The notes under the pieces: model-generated
What the model was told of the DNA's origin: nothing
What the model saw: only the letters and a program-made list of their open reading frames with translations
Databases searched by the model: none
Position numbers and translations under genes: made by a program
Part shown: piece by piece, positions 48,393 through 60,400 of the stretch
How positions within the stretch are numbered: the first letter of the stretch is position 1
Layout of the letters: every line of letters begins with the position of its first letter
Origin: Phaeosaccion multiseriatum
Lineage: Eukaryota > Ochrophyta, other classes
DNA length: 64,000 bases
Assembly: GCA_965112735.1 (NCBI GenBank)
Contig: OZ218951.1
Coordinates: forward strand, 4,154,001-4,218,000
Reading direction: 5' to 3'

Positions 48393-49447
48393 ATGGCGGG
48401 AGATCGGCATGGGTACAATCTTCGTCGGCGCCTGCAAGAATGCGCGGCGCAGGTGCAAACCTCTCGTCTAGATCAGGAGTATGAGAAGCACTCTAGGTGG
48501 TATGCGGAGCGGCTGGCCGCCACCAAGGCAAAAGCAGGTCTCATACAGAAGGAGGCGACGGTGCCAGCGGCTGAAGCACTGGGACCTGTGGTAGCACCGG
48601 CAGGACCGAAGTCGCCAAAGGCCCAGTCACCGATGAGACCAAACCAGCGACGCAGCAGAGCTTTGGGGAGGCTGGACGTGAATACTTTGGCCCAACCCGC
48701 AGACAAAGCTATCACGACTAGATCAAGAAGACCTCCAGCTGTTCCTGTCGCGGTACTGAAGAAGGGAGGGGGAAGGGAGGAGGCGGCGCCAAAGAAGGCA
48801 GGAGGGGAGGAGAGGCCTGTGGGTAGACGCACACGAGCGAGTGTGGCACGTGAAGACGATGAATCGCATCGAAGAGCTCTTGCCGAGGCTCTAACAACCC
48901 CCATGCCTACGCGGGCTTCACGGCGAAGAATTGCTCACGTTGTGAGGGACGAGGAGGAGGACAAGGAGGAGGACGAGCCGGGAGAGGAGGGAGGGGTTGA
49001 AGCCGACCAACCTGGTACAGAGGAAGACTCTATATTAGGAGAGCAACAGCCGGAAGAAGAGGAGCAGGAAGAAGAAGAAGAGCAGCAGGAAGAGGAGGAT
49101 AAGGAGGACCAAAAAGAGGAGGATAACGAGGCTGCACAAGCTGAACCAGCAGGGGCTGTCGAGGGCGATGCAAAGGAGGAGAGAGACGAACAAGAGACGG
49201 CGGAGATAGAGACTGCTCATACCCCCCCTCCTGCTCCTGTGGCGGCTGTAGATCCTGCTGTTCTCGAGGAGATTGCTGCTTTGGAGAGCATAGACAGCTC
49301 TCAAATGAAGGGGGGGGAGCTGCTGGCGGAGCTCAAGAAGCTCTCTGCGCCCACGGGGAAGGGCAAGAAGGCTGACTTGATTGTGCGACTCGATGACGCA
49401 ATCGCCGAACGGCTCAAGGTGTTACACGATACGGTGGCCGCGACCAC

Positions 49448-49484
<37 letters not shown>

Positions 49485-49613
49485 CAGAAGGAGGAGGATG
49501 CACTTGCCGCCGCGGAGGGGGGGGACTTGATGGGACGACAGCAGATGGAGGTCGTCGACGAAGAAGAAGAAGAAGAAGAAGAAGAAGAAGAAGAAGAAGA
49601 AGAAGAAGAAGAA

Positions 49614-49645
<32 letters not shown>

Positions 49646-50809
49646 AGGACTCTCCAAGGAGGATCGCGCCTCCCTCTTGCAACAAGGACAGGAGGAGGAG
49701 GGCAAGGTGCCGTCCGCTGCCTCTGAAGAAGGCTCTGAGGAGAAAGACGCGATGGATGTCTCGGTATCTCCTTCCAAGGAGGAAGAGGCCGCCGCCGGAC
49801 AGACGAACGAGGCGGAGGAGGACGAGGACGAGGTCCCATCGGATGCGCGCCAGGAAGAGCGGGGAGAGGGTATGGGAGATGAAGTCAATGCTGCTCCCGC
49901 TGCTCCTGCTGCTGCTGCTGCTCCCGCTGCTCCTCCTGCTGCTGCCACTTCTGGGCAGGAGGGACAGGGAGGCGAAGACGGTCCTCAGCAAATTGGGCAG
50001 GAAGATCCAGTCGCAGTGGAGGAGGAGGAGGAGAAGAAGAAGAAGGAGGAGGAGGAGGAGGAGGAGGAGGAGGAGGAGGAGGAGAGGCGTGAGGGGGGTG
50101 GTCACCAGAGCGAGGGCGTGCTACCTTCTCAGGCGCAGGTTCACCAAGGAATCGATGGGAAGGGAGGAAAGAAGAAGGAGGAGGAGGAGGAGGAGGAGGA
50201 GGAGAAGGAGGAGGAGGAGGAGGAGGCGAAAGGACAAAGTGGGGAAGGAGGAGGGGAGGAAGAGGAGGATGAAGAGGGGAACGTCCAGTCCGCCGTGGCC
50301 GTCTCTGCCGAGAGTGGCGGAGAAGCAAAGGACACCCACGGAGAGGGAGAGGGGCAGAGAGCGGCCGAACACGCGGGGGCTAACGGTGGTGGGGAGTGTG
50401 AGAGAGGCGTGACGGATGGAGTTGTGGTCGATGAGACAGGCTCTGTTGCTTCTTCTTCAGCCTCCACCTCCAGCCCCAATCACAGCGCCGGCACCAGGAG
50501 CGGGAGTGGGAGCGGCAGCGGCAGCGGTAGCCAAACTCCGACTGTCCCCGTGTTGCGTGCGGTGAGGCGGAGCTCAAGGAAGAAAACTCCGCTGCAGAGG
50601 CAAAATGCGGCTACAGACGAGGAGGAGGGGAAGGAGCAGGAAGAGAAGGGGGCCAGCCAAGAAGCACAGCGGCGGGAGGAGGAGGAGGAGGAGGAGGAGA
50701 AGGCCGCGCAAGGAGGGCATGGGGAGGTGCGGCAGTCATCACCGCCTCAAGAGAGGAGGCCTCAGCCAAGCAACCCGGTCAAGCGGAGAATCGCCGAGAT
50801 TGAGGACAA

Positions 50810-50842
<33 letters not shown>

Positions 50843-53800
50843 CGGCAGCCGCAGCCGTAGCGCAGTGAGAGCATCCCCGAGGGCGGCGTTGGCGAGAAAG
50901 CACTCCCCCCAGGGTAGCCGCATAGGCAGCAGTGAGAGTAGCAGCAGCGGTAGCAGCACCAGCTGTGAAAGTGCTGCGAGCCACGCCGTTGGCAGTGCTC
51001 CTCCTGCTGGTGGAGTAGTTTCTCCTGTCTCTGCCAGTGCGAGTGCTAGTGCTAGTGCTCGTCGGAAACGAGGCAGTCCGGATGTTGCAGAACAAGAAGA
51101 AGCAACAGCAGCCCCTACTGACGGGAAGGGAGATGCAGTAGCGGCCCCACCAGTAGAAACGGCCAAGCGCCAGCGGACGGAGCCAGCAGTTGGCGAGAAA
51201 GAATCCATCACGCCAAAGGGAGGGGCGCTTGTGACGGTGGATGGGGAGTCCGGCAGGAGCGGGCACGGCGACAACAGGGATGGAGACAGCTCCTCTATAC
51301 CCCCCCCCGGCAGTAACAGAGCCTCTCCCTCCCGGCCAGTTACTGCCGTCTTCGCTGCTGGCGAAGCACCAATACGCACGGTCCCTGTTGGCGACGACGT
51401 GGCGACGATGTTGCCTTCCGCGCAGCAAAAGGCAGGTGTAGAGGGGCAGGTGGTGGAGGGGGCGGGAGCCAATGGTGGTGATGAAGACGCAACAGCAGGG
51501 AAGAGAAGGGGGGAGGTCCAGGCATGTGCGAGTCCGAAGGAGCAGGTACCACCACGCTTCGCCCACCAGCAAGCCCCGACGATGAAGGACCGAAGCAAGG
51601 CCCCTCCTCTATCTAAAACTAGCACAGCAAGCAGAACCAGCAGCACCAGCACCACCAGTCATATGGGCAGCGCCGGCAGCAGTGTCAGCGGCAAAGCGGG
51701 TGGTACCACTTCTTCAGGGCCTGGTGCTGCATCTGCATCAGCCGCCAACCCACCTGTAACAACCGTCGGGCGCACTGGCAGCAGTAAACAAGTACAGGCA
51801 TCCTCAGCTTCGGGGGCGGCGGAGAAGGCCTCGACCACCGCTGTGGCGGCTGCGACCGATCCCGTGGGTGCAGGTGGGGGTGGGGGTGGGGGTGTTGTCC
51901 TTGTTCGGAAACCCTCCAACATCGTGACAGGGCTGCACTCCTTCACCGCTCTGCACAACAACAGCGATGGGAGCATTGGCAGCGGTTACGGTCACAGTGG
52001 GAAGGGATCCGGGGCCCCCGCGGCTGGGAACAGAAAGGTGAGCGTGCCGGCTCTGAAGCGGGCGGAGGAGGCGCGGGCAGCGGAGAAGAAGAGAGTAGCG
52101 GATAAGACCAAGGAGCGCCATCAGAGGGAGGCGAGGATTCGCCAGCAGGTGATAGATCAGAAGGAGAAGCAGATGCAGCACAAGGCCCAGCGGGCAGCAG
52201 CAGCAGCAGCAGCGGTGGTGCCAGTACCAACTGCAGGAAAAGAAGCCCCTGTCGCGACGAGTAGCGCTACTGCCAAGAGCAAGGCCGCAGCAGCAACCGT
52301 AGGTGGAGGGGGAGGAGGAGGAGGAGGAGGAGGGGGCGGGGGGGGAGAAGGCGGTACATCAGCCCCAAGCCAAGCGGCAACTGGACATGCTGCGCCTGCG
52401 ACCAAGCCCAAGGCAGCGGCAAGTACAGCAGCGATTGTGGGGCCAAGAGTGGCAGCGGCAGCGGGGGCAAAGAAAGTGGCGGCCTTGGCCTCATTCCCGT
52501 CTTCGTCTTCCTCCGTCTCTTCCTCACGCGTACCGTCGGCAGTGGCAGCAGCAGCAGCAGCAGGAGGAGGAGGAGGAGGAGGAGGAGGAGGAGGAGTACG
52601 AAGTTGTGCACTGACCACTGTCTTTGGGGCGTCGGTGGGGGGCAAGCTCAACAAAAATCTCATTGGCAGCGGCGGCAACAGAGGGGCGCTGGGCTTGAGT
52701 CAGAAGGGCGGGCCACAGAGACCGTCCACAGCTGCTGCCGCTTCTACTACTACTGCTACTGCTGCTGCTGCTGCTACGGCTACTACTACTACTACTGCTG
52801 CTGCTGCTCGTTTGATGAAGACGCCAGCGCCTCAGGTCTCGTCCGGCAGTCGAGTGAGTGTCTTGAGCAGCACCGGCGGGAGCGGCGGCGGGGGTGGCAT
52901 AAAGGGCAGTGTGTCAACCAGCAGCAACTTCAGCAGCAGCAGCAGCAGGACGAGTGTCTTGAGTACGGAGGATCGTGAGCGTCAGATACGCGAGAAGAAG
53001 GAATCCATCGCGGCCAAGAAGAGGCAGAGAAGCGTGGAGGATAGCAGCAAGAAGGGGTCAACGGCGGTGGGAACAGCAGCAGCAGCAGCAGCAGGAGGAG
53101 GAGGAGGAGGAGGAGGAGGAGGAGGAGGAGGAGAGCAGGACTTGAAGCGACGGAGAGTCCAGCAGCAAGAGCCAGATGGTGAGGAGGAGAGGGAGAAGGA
53201 AGCGCGAGAGCGGCAGCAGCGATTACAGGCAGAAGAAGTGAAGGCGTCGCAGAGAAGAGAGGAAGAAGAGGAAGAAGAAGGAGGAGAAGAAGAGGCAGCG
53301 AGGAGGAGGATGAGGAGGAAGGCAGCCGAAGGCGCCGCCGCAGCAGAGGAGGCCCTAGCGGCGCAGAGGAAGGCCGACGCAACAGCCGCCGAGGCCAAAG
53401 CCACAGCCACTGCTGCTTCTGCTGCCACCGCGAAGGACGTTCGCTTGCAGCAGAAGTACAGGACGAAGATGTCTACCCAGACAGAGGAGGAGGCCGAGAA
53501 GAAGGCGGTGGCTGCGGCTGCTGCGCACCCCTTTCCGACACCGACCGCCTCAGTGACGCTGCCGCCCTTCTCGAAGGCAGGGCAAGGAGGAGGAGGTGGT
53601 GGTGGTGGTGGTGGTGGTGGTGGTGGGGGTGGTGGTGGAGGAGGAGGAGCAGGTGCGGTGATGAGCAGCCCCGCGGCGGCCAAGCCCCGGCGGGGGGCTG
53701 CTGCTGGTGCGGCTGCTGCTGCCAAGACGCCCGCGCATGGACATGCACAGCAGACTACGACGAGTATGGGTATGGGTAGCCCGCTGTCGCAGTCCACTCC

Positions 53801-54561
53801 TCAGCACCATCAGCAGCAACAACAATTGCAGTCCCCCTATGAGAACTACGAAATGTCAGACAGGGAGGACTCGGACGACATGGACGACGATAGCGAGGAG
53901 GGGGAGGGGGAGGAGGAGGAGGAAACGGCAGCAACGGCCACGCCCAAGAAGAAGCAGCACTTCCCCCCCTGGGCCAAGGGAGAGCAGCTCAAGCAAGCGC
54001 TGCACACGCAGTTCTGCGCTGCCAATGTGCCCGACCCAGACCTCATCTTCCCTCAGGTGTGTAGGTGTGTGGGTGTGTGTATGTGTGTGAGCGTGAGTGT
54101 GTATGTGTATGTGTGTGTGGGTGGGTTGGTGGGTGGGTGCGTATATGTGTGGGTGCGTGCGTGCGTGCAGTCTCCGGGTGCTGCTCTTGCTTCCTGTATG
54201 TTACTCCTCTCTTCCTTTTTTGCGGTACTCATACTTCCGTAATGAACCCCCCACCCAACCAACCAACCAGGTGGAGTCATGCGACCTAGTAGATATCTTT
54301 CCTCACGTGGTGAAGCGCAAGTTCGTTACTCGCAACAGCACGGGCCACTGGGGGCATGACCGCTGCACTCCTGCCGAGCTACTCCTGTACAAGAGGGGCA
54401 TGGGCTATGGAGGTAGCGGTAGCGGAGGGAACGGCAGCAGCGGTAGTAGTGGTAACAGCGCGAGCGGGAGAGGGAGCGGCAGTGGCAGCGGTAGCGGCGG
54501 TAGTAGCAGCAGCAGCAGCAGCAGCAGTGTAAACATCAAGGACCAGCGGAAGGGAAGATGA
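48393..54561 (+). CDS. INCENP: INCENP homologue, chromosomal passenger complex scaffold
   Basis: INCENP activates and positions Aurora kinase at centromeres and the spindle midzone. One 5.66-kb exon (48393-54056) and a short last exon (54271-54561) give 1,984 residues, about twice animal INCENP. The N-terminal helix NLRRRLQECAAQVQTSRL may play the survivin/borealin-binding role (inference). A SAP-like motif lies at residues about 293-345 (GGELLAELKKLSAP, KKADLIVRL). The centre is Glu, Gln, Ser and Gly runs, with charged helices near residues 1210-1260 and 1525-1700 that could form single alpha-helices. The IN-box is at residues about 1815-1925: YENYEMSDREDSDD, FPPWAKGEQLKQALHTQF, then DLVDIFPHV and TRNSTGHW. 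The usual TSS activation motif is replaced by NST. A Gly/Ser tail follows. The ATG fits the start of the N-terminal helix. Confidence 0.82.
49268..49420 (+). other. SAP-like DNA-binding motif in INCENP
   Basis: It encodes MKGGELLAELKKLSAPTGKG followed by KKADLIVRLDDAIAERL: a helix, a Gly-containing turn and a second helix with the L-x3-L..G-x-K-x2-L-x2-RL pattern of SAP domains. Such motifs bind AT-rich scaffold DNA. Confidence 0.55.
49558..49647 (+). repeat. (GAA)n run coding about 28 consecutive Glu in INCENP
   Basis: An almost pure GAA repeat. Neighbouring poly-Glu runs (50021-50090 and 50176-50226) use GAG instead. The different codons suggest separate, recent expansions. Confidence 0.9.
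53838..54360 (+). other. INCENP IN-box (Aurora-binding) across the last intron
   Basis: Encodes the conserved W-A-x-G-x2-L-x2-AL-x2-Q core, then DL-x-DIF and RNSTGHW. The 214-base intron (54057-54270) splits it in phase 0 at FPQ|VES. Confidence 0.8.
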
Positions 54562-55444
54562 CAAGACGCGAATCATCGTCGAACAAGTCCTTAAAATCAA
54601 TCCTATGGGAACTTCTTACATATACAGAGACAGGGAGAGGGAGACGGGAGGGGGGGATGTACAAAAGTGATGAGGGGAAGGAGGAAGGAGGAAAGAAGAG
54701 TGCAGCAAATGCCAGTCTTCTCGTTCAAGCATTGTACCGATCGATACGTGTGTGCGACTTGTCACCGGAGGGTAGAAGAGATGGAGACATATCAACAGAC
54801 GCAGGGATTGTACGCGATTGGGGCAGCCAGCTTCGCTGCCTCTGCCCGAGATAAACATCAGCACACACTGCAGCACACTTAAGGTATCTCTACCCCGCTG
54901 GACAGTGTTTCAGTTTCAGTTTCGTAGAGCTCGATGAGGGCGGGCGGGGGGGCAAGGGACAGGCCATGAGTGCACGCGTGCACACGTGCACACACCCACC
55001 TTTGCCTGCTTGAGTCAAAGGCCCTCCAATTGAGCCAGCAGCTCTCGTCCCTCCGCCGCTTTCAGCACTCACTCACTCACTCACTCAGGTACAAAGGTGT
55101 TCGAGCGCTCTTGCCCCCACTTTGTGATCGCTCAACGTGCCGTAGAATACCAGCACGAAGCGCGTCTTGACTACCCAACAATGCTAACAGAGAGAGAGAA
55201 GGGGGTCGACACCATTCGTCCACTAGATGCATGAGAGGAATGGAGGAGGGCCATCCTCTTACATCATACTATGTTATATTTTAATGATGAGCTATATTCT
55301 ATGTACAGTCACACATCCCCCACGACCTGCACCCGGGCCAGCCGCCCTGGTGTCTTGCTCTTGTTTGAAAGAAGTGAAGTAGGAAGTGTGGCACACCCAA
55401 TACTTTTGTACCTCCTCCTCAAGATGTACTTCCTCCACAGCACG
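54562..55444. other. Intergenic between convergent INCENP and cytochrome b5 genes
   Basis: About 880 bases holding both 3' ends, with a short CACT repeat at 55066-55087. I see no gene. Confidence 0.4.
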
Positions 55445-57016
55445 TCAACATATAACGCAGGGATCTGCGGTTGCAGCTTTAGACATTCGATACCCGTAGT
55501 ACCTGTCCTTTCCCTTCCGCAACACCCTCGTTGGCGTTGGCCTGGGCTCAGGCTCTGACTCCGCCCCCGCCTTTGGACATACCGGCTCTTTCCCCACAGC
55601 CCTGTCATTCCCACCCCCCGACGCCGCTCCTCCTCCTCCTCCTCCACAAGGGACGAGGGTGCCGATAAGCATCGATGCCCAAAGCTTGTTGGCAGCCTTG
55701 GTGTGGAAGCGCATGTCCTCGCTGCAGTCGGCCAGCCCCCCTGCCCTACGCAATATGGACCGCTTCCCCCCCGGGTGAGCGTCAAGGTATCTCGTAACGT
55801 CGTACACTTGATCGCCACACACCAGCCACGCGTTCCCCGTGGTGCGATGTCTCTGCACCTCACACATGGTGAACGATCGCTTGCAGGCCAGAGCTGCTGC
55901 TGCCAGCAGAGTGGGAGAGGGCGGCGCAGTCGACGCGTCGTCCAACGACTCCTCGAAACCGTCTTTCTTCCCTCCCGGTCGACACACCGACACCCCAATA
56001 AAAGAGGAGGGCGACCGAGAGGGGGAGGTCGAGGAGGAGGAGAAAGCAGGACCTCTCGTGGCTGGACTATCCCTATCCGCCCGGCTACCGCTGCTGCTAT
56101 GCCTTTGACTCAGCCGCCCGCGCTTCTCGCTGCACTCTCTGCAGCCTGCCACGCTGCACACGTCTTCGCAATACGAGCACGCGTCGCACACGGTGGGCAC
56201 CTCCACAAAGTGAGGCGAGCCCGAGGCGGGGTCCACAGCGATGCGCTTGGCAAGCTCCTCCGCTGCAATCGGAGCGACGGCTGCGGGCGCCGTAGATGCT
56301 GCATTCGCTTCTTCTGTTGCCTTGGAGCCGCCGCAGCAGCAAGCGCCGGTTCCTCCTGCTATCACCCCACATTCGCAGGAGCAGCACGCGGCCCTACTGC
56401 TGCTGCTGCTGCTGCTGCCACTCCTGCTTTTGCTACCAACGCTATTGCTCCTGCTCCTGTACGACGGCCGTCTCAGCGCCGCGGCAGCCCCCTGGTCGGC
56501 CCCTTCCGGCACGGTGCTGGCAGCCTCCTCAATGTCTCCCACCTCCTCCTTCCCCCCTCCCTGTTCCTCCTCTCCCCCTCCCTGTTCCTCCTTCCCCATC
56601 CCGGAGAGTCGGCCGGTACAACAGCCCTCTTCCCGGTGCTGCCGCCGCCGCTGCCGGCTGTCGTCCTCCTTGTCGCGCCCCGACATACCCGATCTTTGGC
56701 CCCTGTCCCTGCCCTGGGTCCCCGACAATTCTTCGGTGTCCTCCCCGAAGTCCGAAACGCTTGGGCTCCTGGTTCCACCGCTCCGAGGGCTCATGGACAC
56801 CGTCGTGGACCTCGTCCGCCTCTCCCTCATTCCCCCCCCCTCCTTCCCCTTCCCCAGCAGCTGCTTCTCTCGCTGCTGCCGCCTACACACGCCTCGCTCC
56901 TTCTCCATCCTCCCTCCGGCACCAGTCGAACCACAGCAGGAGCTCCTGTGGCGGGCGCACGAGATGCACCCCTCTTGGGCCGAGGCCTCCATCCGTAGCT
57001 GCAGGTCTACAGCCAT
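55445..57016 (-). CDS. Cytochrome b5-domain protein with Cys-rich region and CaaX tail
   Basis: A single-exon protein of 523 residues. The C-terminal third holds a cytochrome b5 heme-binding domain (about residues 380-460): FTMCEVQRHRTTGNAWLVCG, VYDVTRYLDAHPGGKRSIL and MRFHTKAANKLWASMLIGTL. The axial His residues are in HPGG and RFH, 23 residues apart as is usual. The N-terminal two thirds are low-complexity and unusually Cys-rich: GCISCARHRSSCCGS at about residue 17, CCSCECGVIAGGTGACCCGG mid-protein and VCDACSYCEDVCSVAGCREC before the heme domain; a metal site is possible. The last four residues are CVIC, a CaaX prenylation motif, preceded by a basic RVLRKGKDRYYGYR stretch. There is no transmembrane helix, so lipidation would be the membrane anchor. 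The partner and reaction are unknown. The first ATG in frame is at 57016. Confidence 0.75.
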   Translation of the reverse strand: MAVDLQLRMEASAQEGCISCARHRSSCCGSTGAGGRMEKERGVCRRQQREKQLLGKGKEGGGMRERRTRSTTVSMSPRSGGTRSPSVSDFGEDTEELSGTQGRDRGQRSGMSGRDKEDDSRQRRRQHREEGCCTGRLSGMGKEEQGGGEEEQGGGKEEVGDIEEAASTVPEGADQGAAAALRRPSYRSRSNSVGSKSRSGSSSSSSSRAACCSCECGVIAGGTGACCCGGSKATEEANAASTAPAAVAPIAAEELAKRIAVDPASGSPHFVEVPTVCDACSYCEDVCSVAGCRECSEKRGRLSQRHSSSGSRADRDSPATRGPAFSSSSTSPSRSPSSFIGVSVCRPGGKKDGFEESLDDASTAPPSPTLLAAAALACKRSFTMCEVQRHRTTGNAWLVCGDQVYDVTRYLDAHPGGKRSILRRAGGLADCSEDMRFHTKAANKLWASMLIGTLVPCGGGGGGAASGGGNDRAVGKEPVCPKAGAESEPEPRPTPTRVLRKGKDRYYGYRMSKAATADPCVIC

Positions 57017-57478
57017 CCGAGCGTAAGCGCAGAAGTGCGCATGCTTCGGGGTTGGGTATTTCGGGGGGGGGCCCAGAGAAGCGTGTGCCGATGCATCGAA
57101 ATATAGGAAAGATGGAATTGACACGCTTACGTCCCCCCCTGGGTTTCTGTGAAAATTTTATTGGAGCACCAATGTGCCAACTTTTCTCCTCCTCCGATTT
57201 CTTCGGCTCCCCGCAGGGCTTCTCTGGCCCCCCGAGCAGAAGCCTGAGGCGGCCTGCGGCCCAAAGCAAGAAGCCCGGGCTGGCCTGCGGCCAGAAGCCT
57301 GCATAATCTCCCCCCCCCCTGAGCCCCCCTGAGAAGCCTGAAGCCCAGACCGCTGGCCTGCGGCGCAGAAGCCCGCGCTGGCCTGCGGCCAGAAGCCCGA
57401 AGCCTGGAGGCAGCTATGGCCCAGAAGCCCGGAGCCCGAGAAGCCCTGCGGGGAGCCAAATTTCTTACGATCCTCTTT
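57017..57478. promoter_or_regulatory. Cytochrome b5 promoter region carrying an inserted repeat element
   Basis: A 462-base gap between head-to-tail minus-strand genes. Over half of it is the MITE-like element at 57205-57457, so the PNUTS stop codon (57479) is only 22 bases from the element. Confidence 0.5.
57205..57457. mobile_element. MITE-like element with 20-base terminal inverted repeats
   Basis: The left end GGCTCCCCGCAGGGCTTCTC (57205-57224) is the exact reverse complement of 57438-57457. The flanks carry the direct repeat ATTTCTT at 57197-57203 and 57460-57466, a candidate target-site duplication. The 253-base interior has at least four copies of a CTGGCCTGCGGCCAGAAGCC-like subrepeat. 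No transposase is encoded, so it would be non-autonomous. Confidence 0.6.
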
Positions 57479-60400
57479 TTATTTGGTGTGCCCCACGAGC
57501 TTTCCTCTGTCCTTAAAGTCCTCCGGGCGCTCTCCGCTGTGAAGGTAACTGCACCTGCTCCCGTTTTTGCACCTGTTATCAAATCTGCACCTGACTGTCT
57601 TATACCGGACAAAGTGACCACTATTACTACCCGGGTTGCCTTTGTTCCCATTGCCCCCCCGCCGCGCCCCCCCTGCTCCTCTTCCCCCCTTAGAACCATC
57701 GTCTCGATCACGTGGTGGCCTGTAGCGGTCACATCCGTCATCCTCTCCTCTGTCGTGGTCATGCCCCCCCCTGCTGCCTCTGCGTTGCTGCTGCTGGTGG
57801 TGGTTCCGTCCATGCTCGCCCTCCCGCTCCCTACTGTACCCCGTCCGTGCGCCCCTCTGTCCCCTATCCTCCCGACCTCTGTCCCTGCCATCCTGTCCGT
57901 CTCCCCCCCTGCCTCTCCCTCTGTTGTCTTCCTCCCTGGGCCTCTTCCTACTGTCTGCTCCACTACTTCTTTGCCGAGGTGAGGAGCGTCCCTCCCAGGG
58001 CCGGTCCTCCCTTGCTGCTGCTGTATCCATGTGCGGCGGTCGCTCCCTGTGGCTGCTTCCACCACCACCACTGCCGCCATTTCCGCCCCCTTCCTCCTCC
58101 CTAAAGTGCGTCTCTTTCCCCTCCTCCGTCTGCAGCTCTGCGTCCGCTCTGCTGCGCTTTCTACTTGCCGCAGGAACCCCCCCCTCCTCCTTGCCCTCTC
58201 CGTTCACCTGTTTCAGCTTCTCTTCCCCATTCTCCTCGCCGCCCTCATCTCGTTCTTCGTCTTCGCAGTCTGGCTTGTCTGGAAAGATCACGTTCAACAG
58301 GTCGTCCGGCTTGACTTCCGAAGAGTGCCCACTTCCTGCTTCAGCACCTGATGCTGCCGTTGCACTCAAGGAAGAGGAAGAAGAGGCCACAAGAGGGGCC
58401 TCAGCAGCCGCAGCAGCAGCAGCACCACCACCACCACCAGCAGCGGCAGCAGCATCTTGTACAACCCCCCCTGACCCGGTGTAAGCCCTCATCATCTCCT
58501 CATCTCCCTTTTCAAGTTGTTCCCACACATAATCAGTCATGACTCTCGCCAGACCGTGCGCTTCTGCTGCCTTGGCTGCTTCCTGGGCTGCTTCGTCATC
58601 CTCGGTGTTCACTACGCCCTGCACCCCTCCGCCTTGGATCAAGGGTCCCTTCAGTCGTTGCGCAAGCGTCACCTTGTCACGGTGACACCCCACCACCGCC
58701 AGTAGGCCAGGGTAGGTCTCCTTCAGGCTATCGAACAAGGCATCGCCTAGGTGTTTCGTCCAGAACTTTGGACGCTGTCCGCGCCGTATCTGCAAGGGGG
58801 AGACGGAGGGAATGTTGGGGTGTTGGGTGTTCGGGGAGTGGGAAAGAAAATGCGCATTAGAACAAAGCAACGCTATGCACAAAAGGATAAGCGAGCAAGC
58901 AAGCACACAAACCAACAGGGCGCTGAGCTGCGGAACTTGGGAGTACAGACGGACGAGAGATAAAGAAATGCCGACGCTATACTTACAAATGGCACCAGTC
59001 TAGTCTCTGGTTCAGGAGCCTCCTTTCCCTTTCCCTCCTCCCCCTCCTTCACTGCTGCTGCGGCTGCCATGTTGTTGAGAGGCCCAGGCGGGCTCCACGG
59101 AACCTCGGGGCGAACAGGTAAGCGTGACTGTACATCAAGCAAACGCATCGTGTGAAGGGCGGGGGGAGATGAGGCGACGCGAATCGATCAGAATAAGACG
59201 TCATTCATGCCGTGGAAGGAGGGAGAGAGAGCGCCCGGACCTTCTATCACTCAAGCTTGGACGAAGAAACGTTGGCTGATATATCGATACGTACGGTGTT
59301 GCCTGTACGGGTACATGTGCATCCATGAATCACCCACCTGCTGCTGCTCCAGAACCCTTCGGGCTTCTTCTTGCTTCCTCCTCTCAGTAAAGCTGGTCAC
59401 TTGCTCCTCGCCTTGCGCCGGCCCAAGCCGCCCCGGGGATTCTTCAGCTTCATATGCAGGATTTGTAAACCACCGACATTCCACGAGCTCACCCCCATGT
59501 TGATCTCGCCAGCGTACTCTCCCTGTGCCACCGAAGCTATCAATGGGAGGCAGGGACTGCGCGCCCTGCTGCTGCCCCGTCGCCGTCTCGTGCTGCTGCT
59601 GCCCTCCCCCCCCCCCCGACTGCGACGAACTGCTCTGCTGCTGCCCACCCAAGCCAAGGCCTCCTCTAGCCACACTCCACACTGCGTCCTGACGCCCGGT
59701 GCTCAAAGAGCTCATGGCCGCCCTCGGAGAGCTGTGTGTGTGCGTGTGTGGTATATGTGTGAATTGTGTGTGGGTGCATGTGTATGTGTGTGTGTGTGTG
59801 CAGTTGGAGCAACAAGGGGAAGAGAGGAGGGGAACGAAGGGAGGGGAGGTCTAAGGGAGGCAGGGCCGAAAGCTGCTGAAGGGCAGGCACCAAAACAGAT
59901 GTCCAAAAGTAATAGAACCGCCTCCCATATTCGAGACAATTGATACGAATTTGTTTGGCGAGTCATTTGCGCATTATCATATTCTACACGGTACTACGCA
60001 CCTTGCCGGTTTGTTTTGTGCACCACCAACATTAAAAAACGGCCCCAGAGTTTCCTGAAAAAGGTCGTTACCGGCCTCGTTCTTCTCTCTGTCTTCTTTC
60101 TTCCTCTTCTGTCGACGAAACAAGAGCAGCAAAAAAAGGGGAGCCAGACAAGAGGAGAGGGGTGTGTGTGTTGAGCTGAAGGCTTGAAGGCTTGGCAAGG
60201 CCCTTTATCATTACAAGATCAGGCCTTGAAAGAAGTCGTCTGCTTCCTCTTTATCATCCTAGTCGGTCGGCTCTTACCTTTCTTTCATTCTCTGCCTTGA
60301 TGTCCTCCTCCTTCTGCTTCTTCTGCGCCTCCACTCTCCTTTGCTTTTCCAACCTCCGGCCCAACTGAGAATTGGCCTTGGGCTTAGCCTTCCTCCCCTC

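Noticed and set aside
57127-58080. Long minus-strand frame overlapping PNUTS exon 7 and the MITE-like element
   Set aside because: It is out of frame with the CCCH zinc finger and is a product of the GC-rich repeat composition.
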